DNA of 6,277 bases, taken from NCBI GenBank assembly GCA_029858755.1, contig JAOUEK010000132.1, positions 1 through 6,277 of the forward strand, read 5' to 3'. Below are positions 5,871 to 6,277 of this stretch, in pieces. Position numbers and translations under genes: made by a program. A model generated the notes under the pieces. That model saw only the letters and a list, made by a program, of their open reading frames with translations. It did no database searches and was not told the DNA's origin. Position 1 is the stretch's first letter. Every line of letters begins with the position of its first letter. This stretch comes from Thermoleophilia bacterium. Lineage in GTDB: Bacteria > Actinomycetota > Thermoleophilia > Gaiellales > Gaiellaceae.

Positions 5871-6277
5871 TTACGGAAGTACGAGTTCGCCCACGTCGAG
5901 GAGGCACGCCGGCGGTCCCTCTTCCGGTGCATAACACCGGCTGTTGACGTGGAAGCGCCATGTGTAGCTTCCGCCGCCGCCCAGCTCGGCGCGGCCTCGA
6001 TTACCGAACGCGTTGCCGCGCGTGCCGGTGCCGAAAAGGTCGTTGTCTTGAGCCTGGTACGTCGTGGTGCCGGACGCCAGTGCCGCCTCGGTTCCGTCCG
6101 TGTCGAGGCACGGTCCGACGTTCCCGGGGTTGTCGTCCATCTCCCAGAGCTCGATGTACAGGTCGTCCTCGTTGACGCTATACACGAGGGCGCCCTTACC
6201 GGTTTCCTTCGCCTGAAACCTGACAGGCTCAAGGCCATCGGGGAAGCCCGTCAACGTGCCCAGCGGCGGGTCCGGCG
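5871..6277 (-). CDS. Unrecognised acidic three-cysteine protein, C-terminal part
   Basis: The minus-strand frame is open from the right edge to a TAA at 5871-5873, giving 134 visible residues; the true start lies outside the window. An internal TTG at 6252-6254 is a possible but unneeded start, since the frame continues through it with similar composition. I do not recognise the family. The sequence is rich in Asp, Glu, Asn and Gly with alternating hydrophobic stretches (ALVYSV, LYIELWEM, YTWRFHVN) that suggest a beta-sheet domain. Three cysteines stand at visible residues 56, 114 and 124, and no membrane span is visible. This composition fits an exported or surface protein, which is an inference since any signal peptide would be upstream. 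The coding region looks less extreme in GC than the operon. The frame shows no internal stop over 400 bases and a clear hairpin lies just downstream, which supports a real gene. Confidence 0.65.
   Translation of the reverse strand, partial: PDPPLGTLTGFPDGLEPVRFQAKETGKGALVYSVNEDDLYIELWEMDDNPGNVGPCLDTDGTEAALASGTTTYQAQDNDLFGTGTRGNAFGNRGRAELGGGGSYTWRFHVNSRCYAPEEGPPACLLDVGELVLP

Overview
The window is a GC-rich bacterial chromosome segment. Codon use is strongly biased to G or C at third positions, which produces long antisense open frames. The style of the genes suggests a high-GC actinobacterium, possibly of the Thermoleophilia (Solirubrobacterales/Gaiellales) type. That assignment is an inference from codon bias and family resemblance; the window holds no rRNA or other marker gene.

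Positions 2-5052 are one tight plus-strand operon of four genes: a family 4 glycosyltransferase cut by the left edge (2-1018), a second family 4 glycosyltransferase (1015-2073), an aminoglycoside-phosphotransferase-fold kinase (about 2075-3067), and a fused membrane-plus-ATPase ABC exporter (3064-5052). Two junctions are ATGA stop/start overlaps and the third has one base between stop and start, so the four proteins are probably made together. The simplest reading is a glycoconjugate module: two glycosyltransferases build or decorate a glycan or glycolipid, the kinase phosphorylates a sugar, alcohol or related precursor, and the exporter moves the product across the membrane. The substrate cannot be read from the sequence.

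Positions 5053-5870 are a degenerate intergenic zone. A 9-bp hairpin lies about 50 bases after the exporter. Next come two gene remnants in opposite orientation that abut near 5275: a minus-strand piece resembling the C-terminal part of a sialidase/BNR-type protein, and a plus-strand piece resembling the C-terminal tail of large ATPase/TPR regulators (LuxR or adenylate-cyclase type). About 300 bases without a convincing gene follow. They hold an inverted repeat, a perfect 16-bp palindrome, and a strong 13-bp hairpin trailed by two smaller dyads.

Positions 5871-6277 carry the 3' part of a minus-strand gene for an acidic, three-cysteine protein of unrecognised family; its start lies beyond the right edge. 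The strong hairpin at 5800-5830 lies just downstream of it and is its likely transcription terminator.
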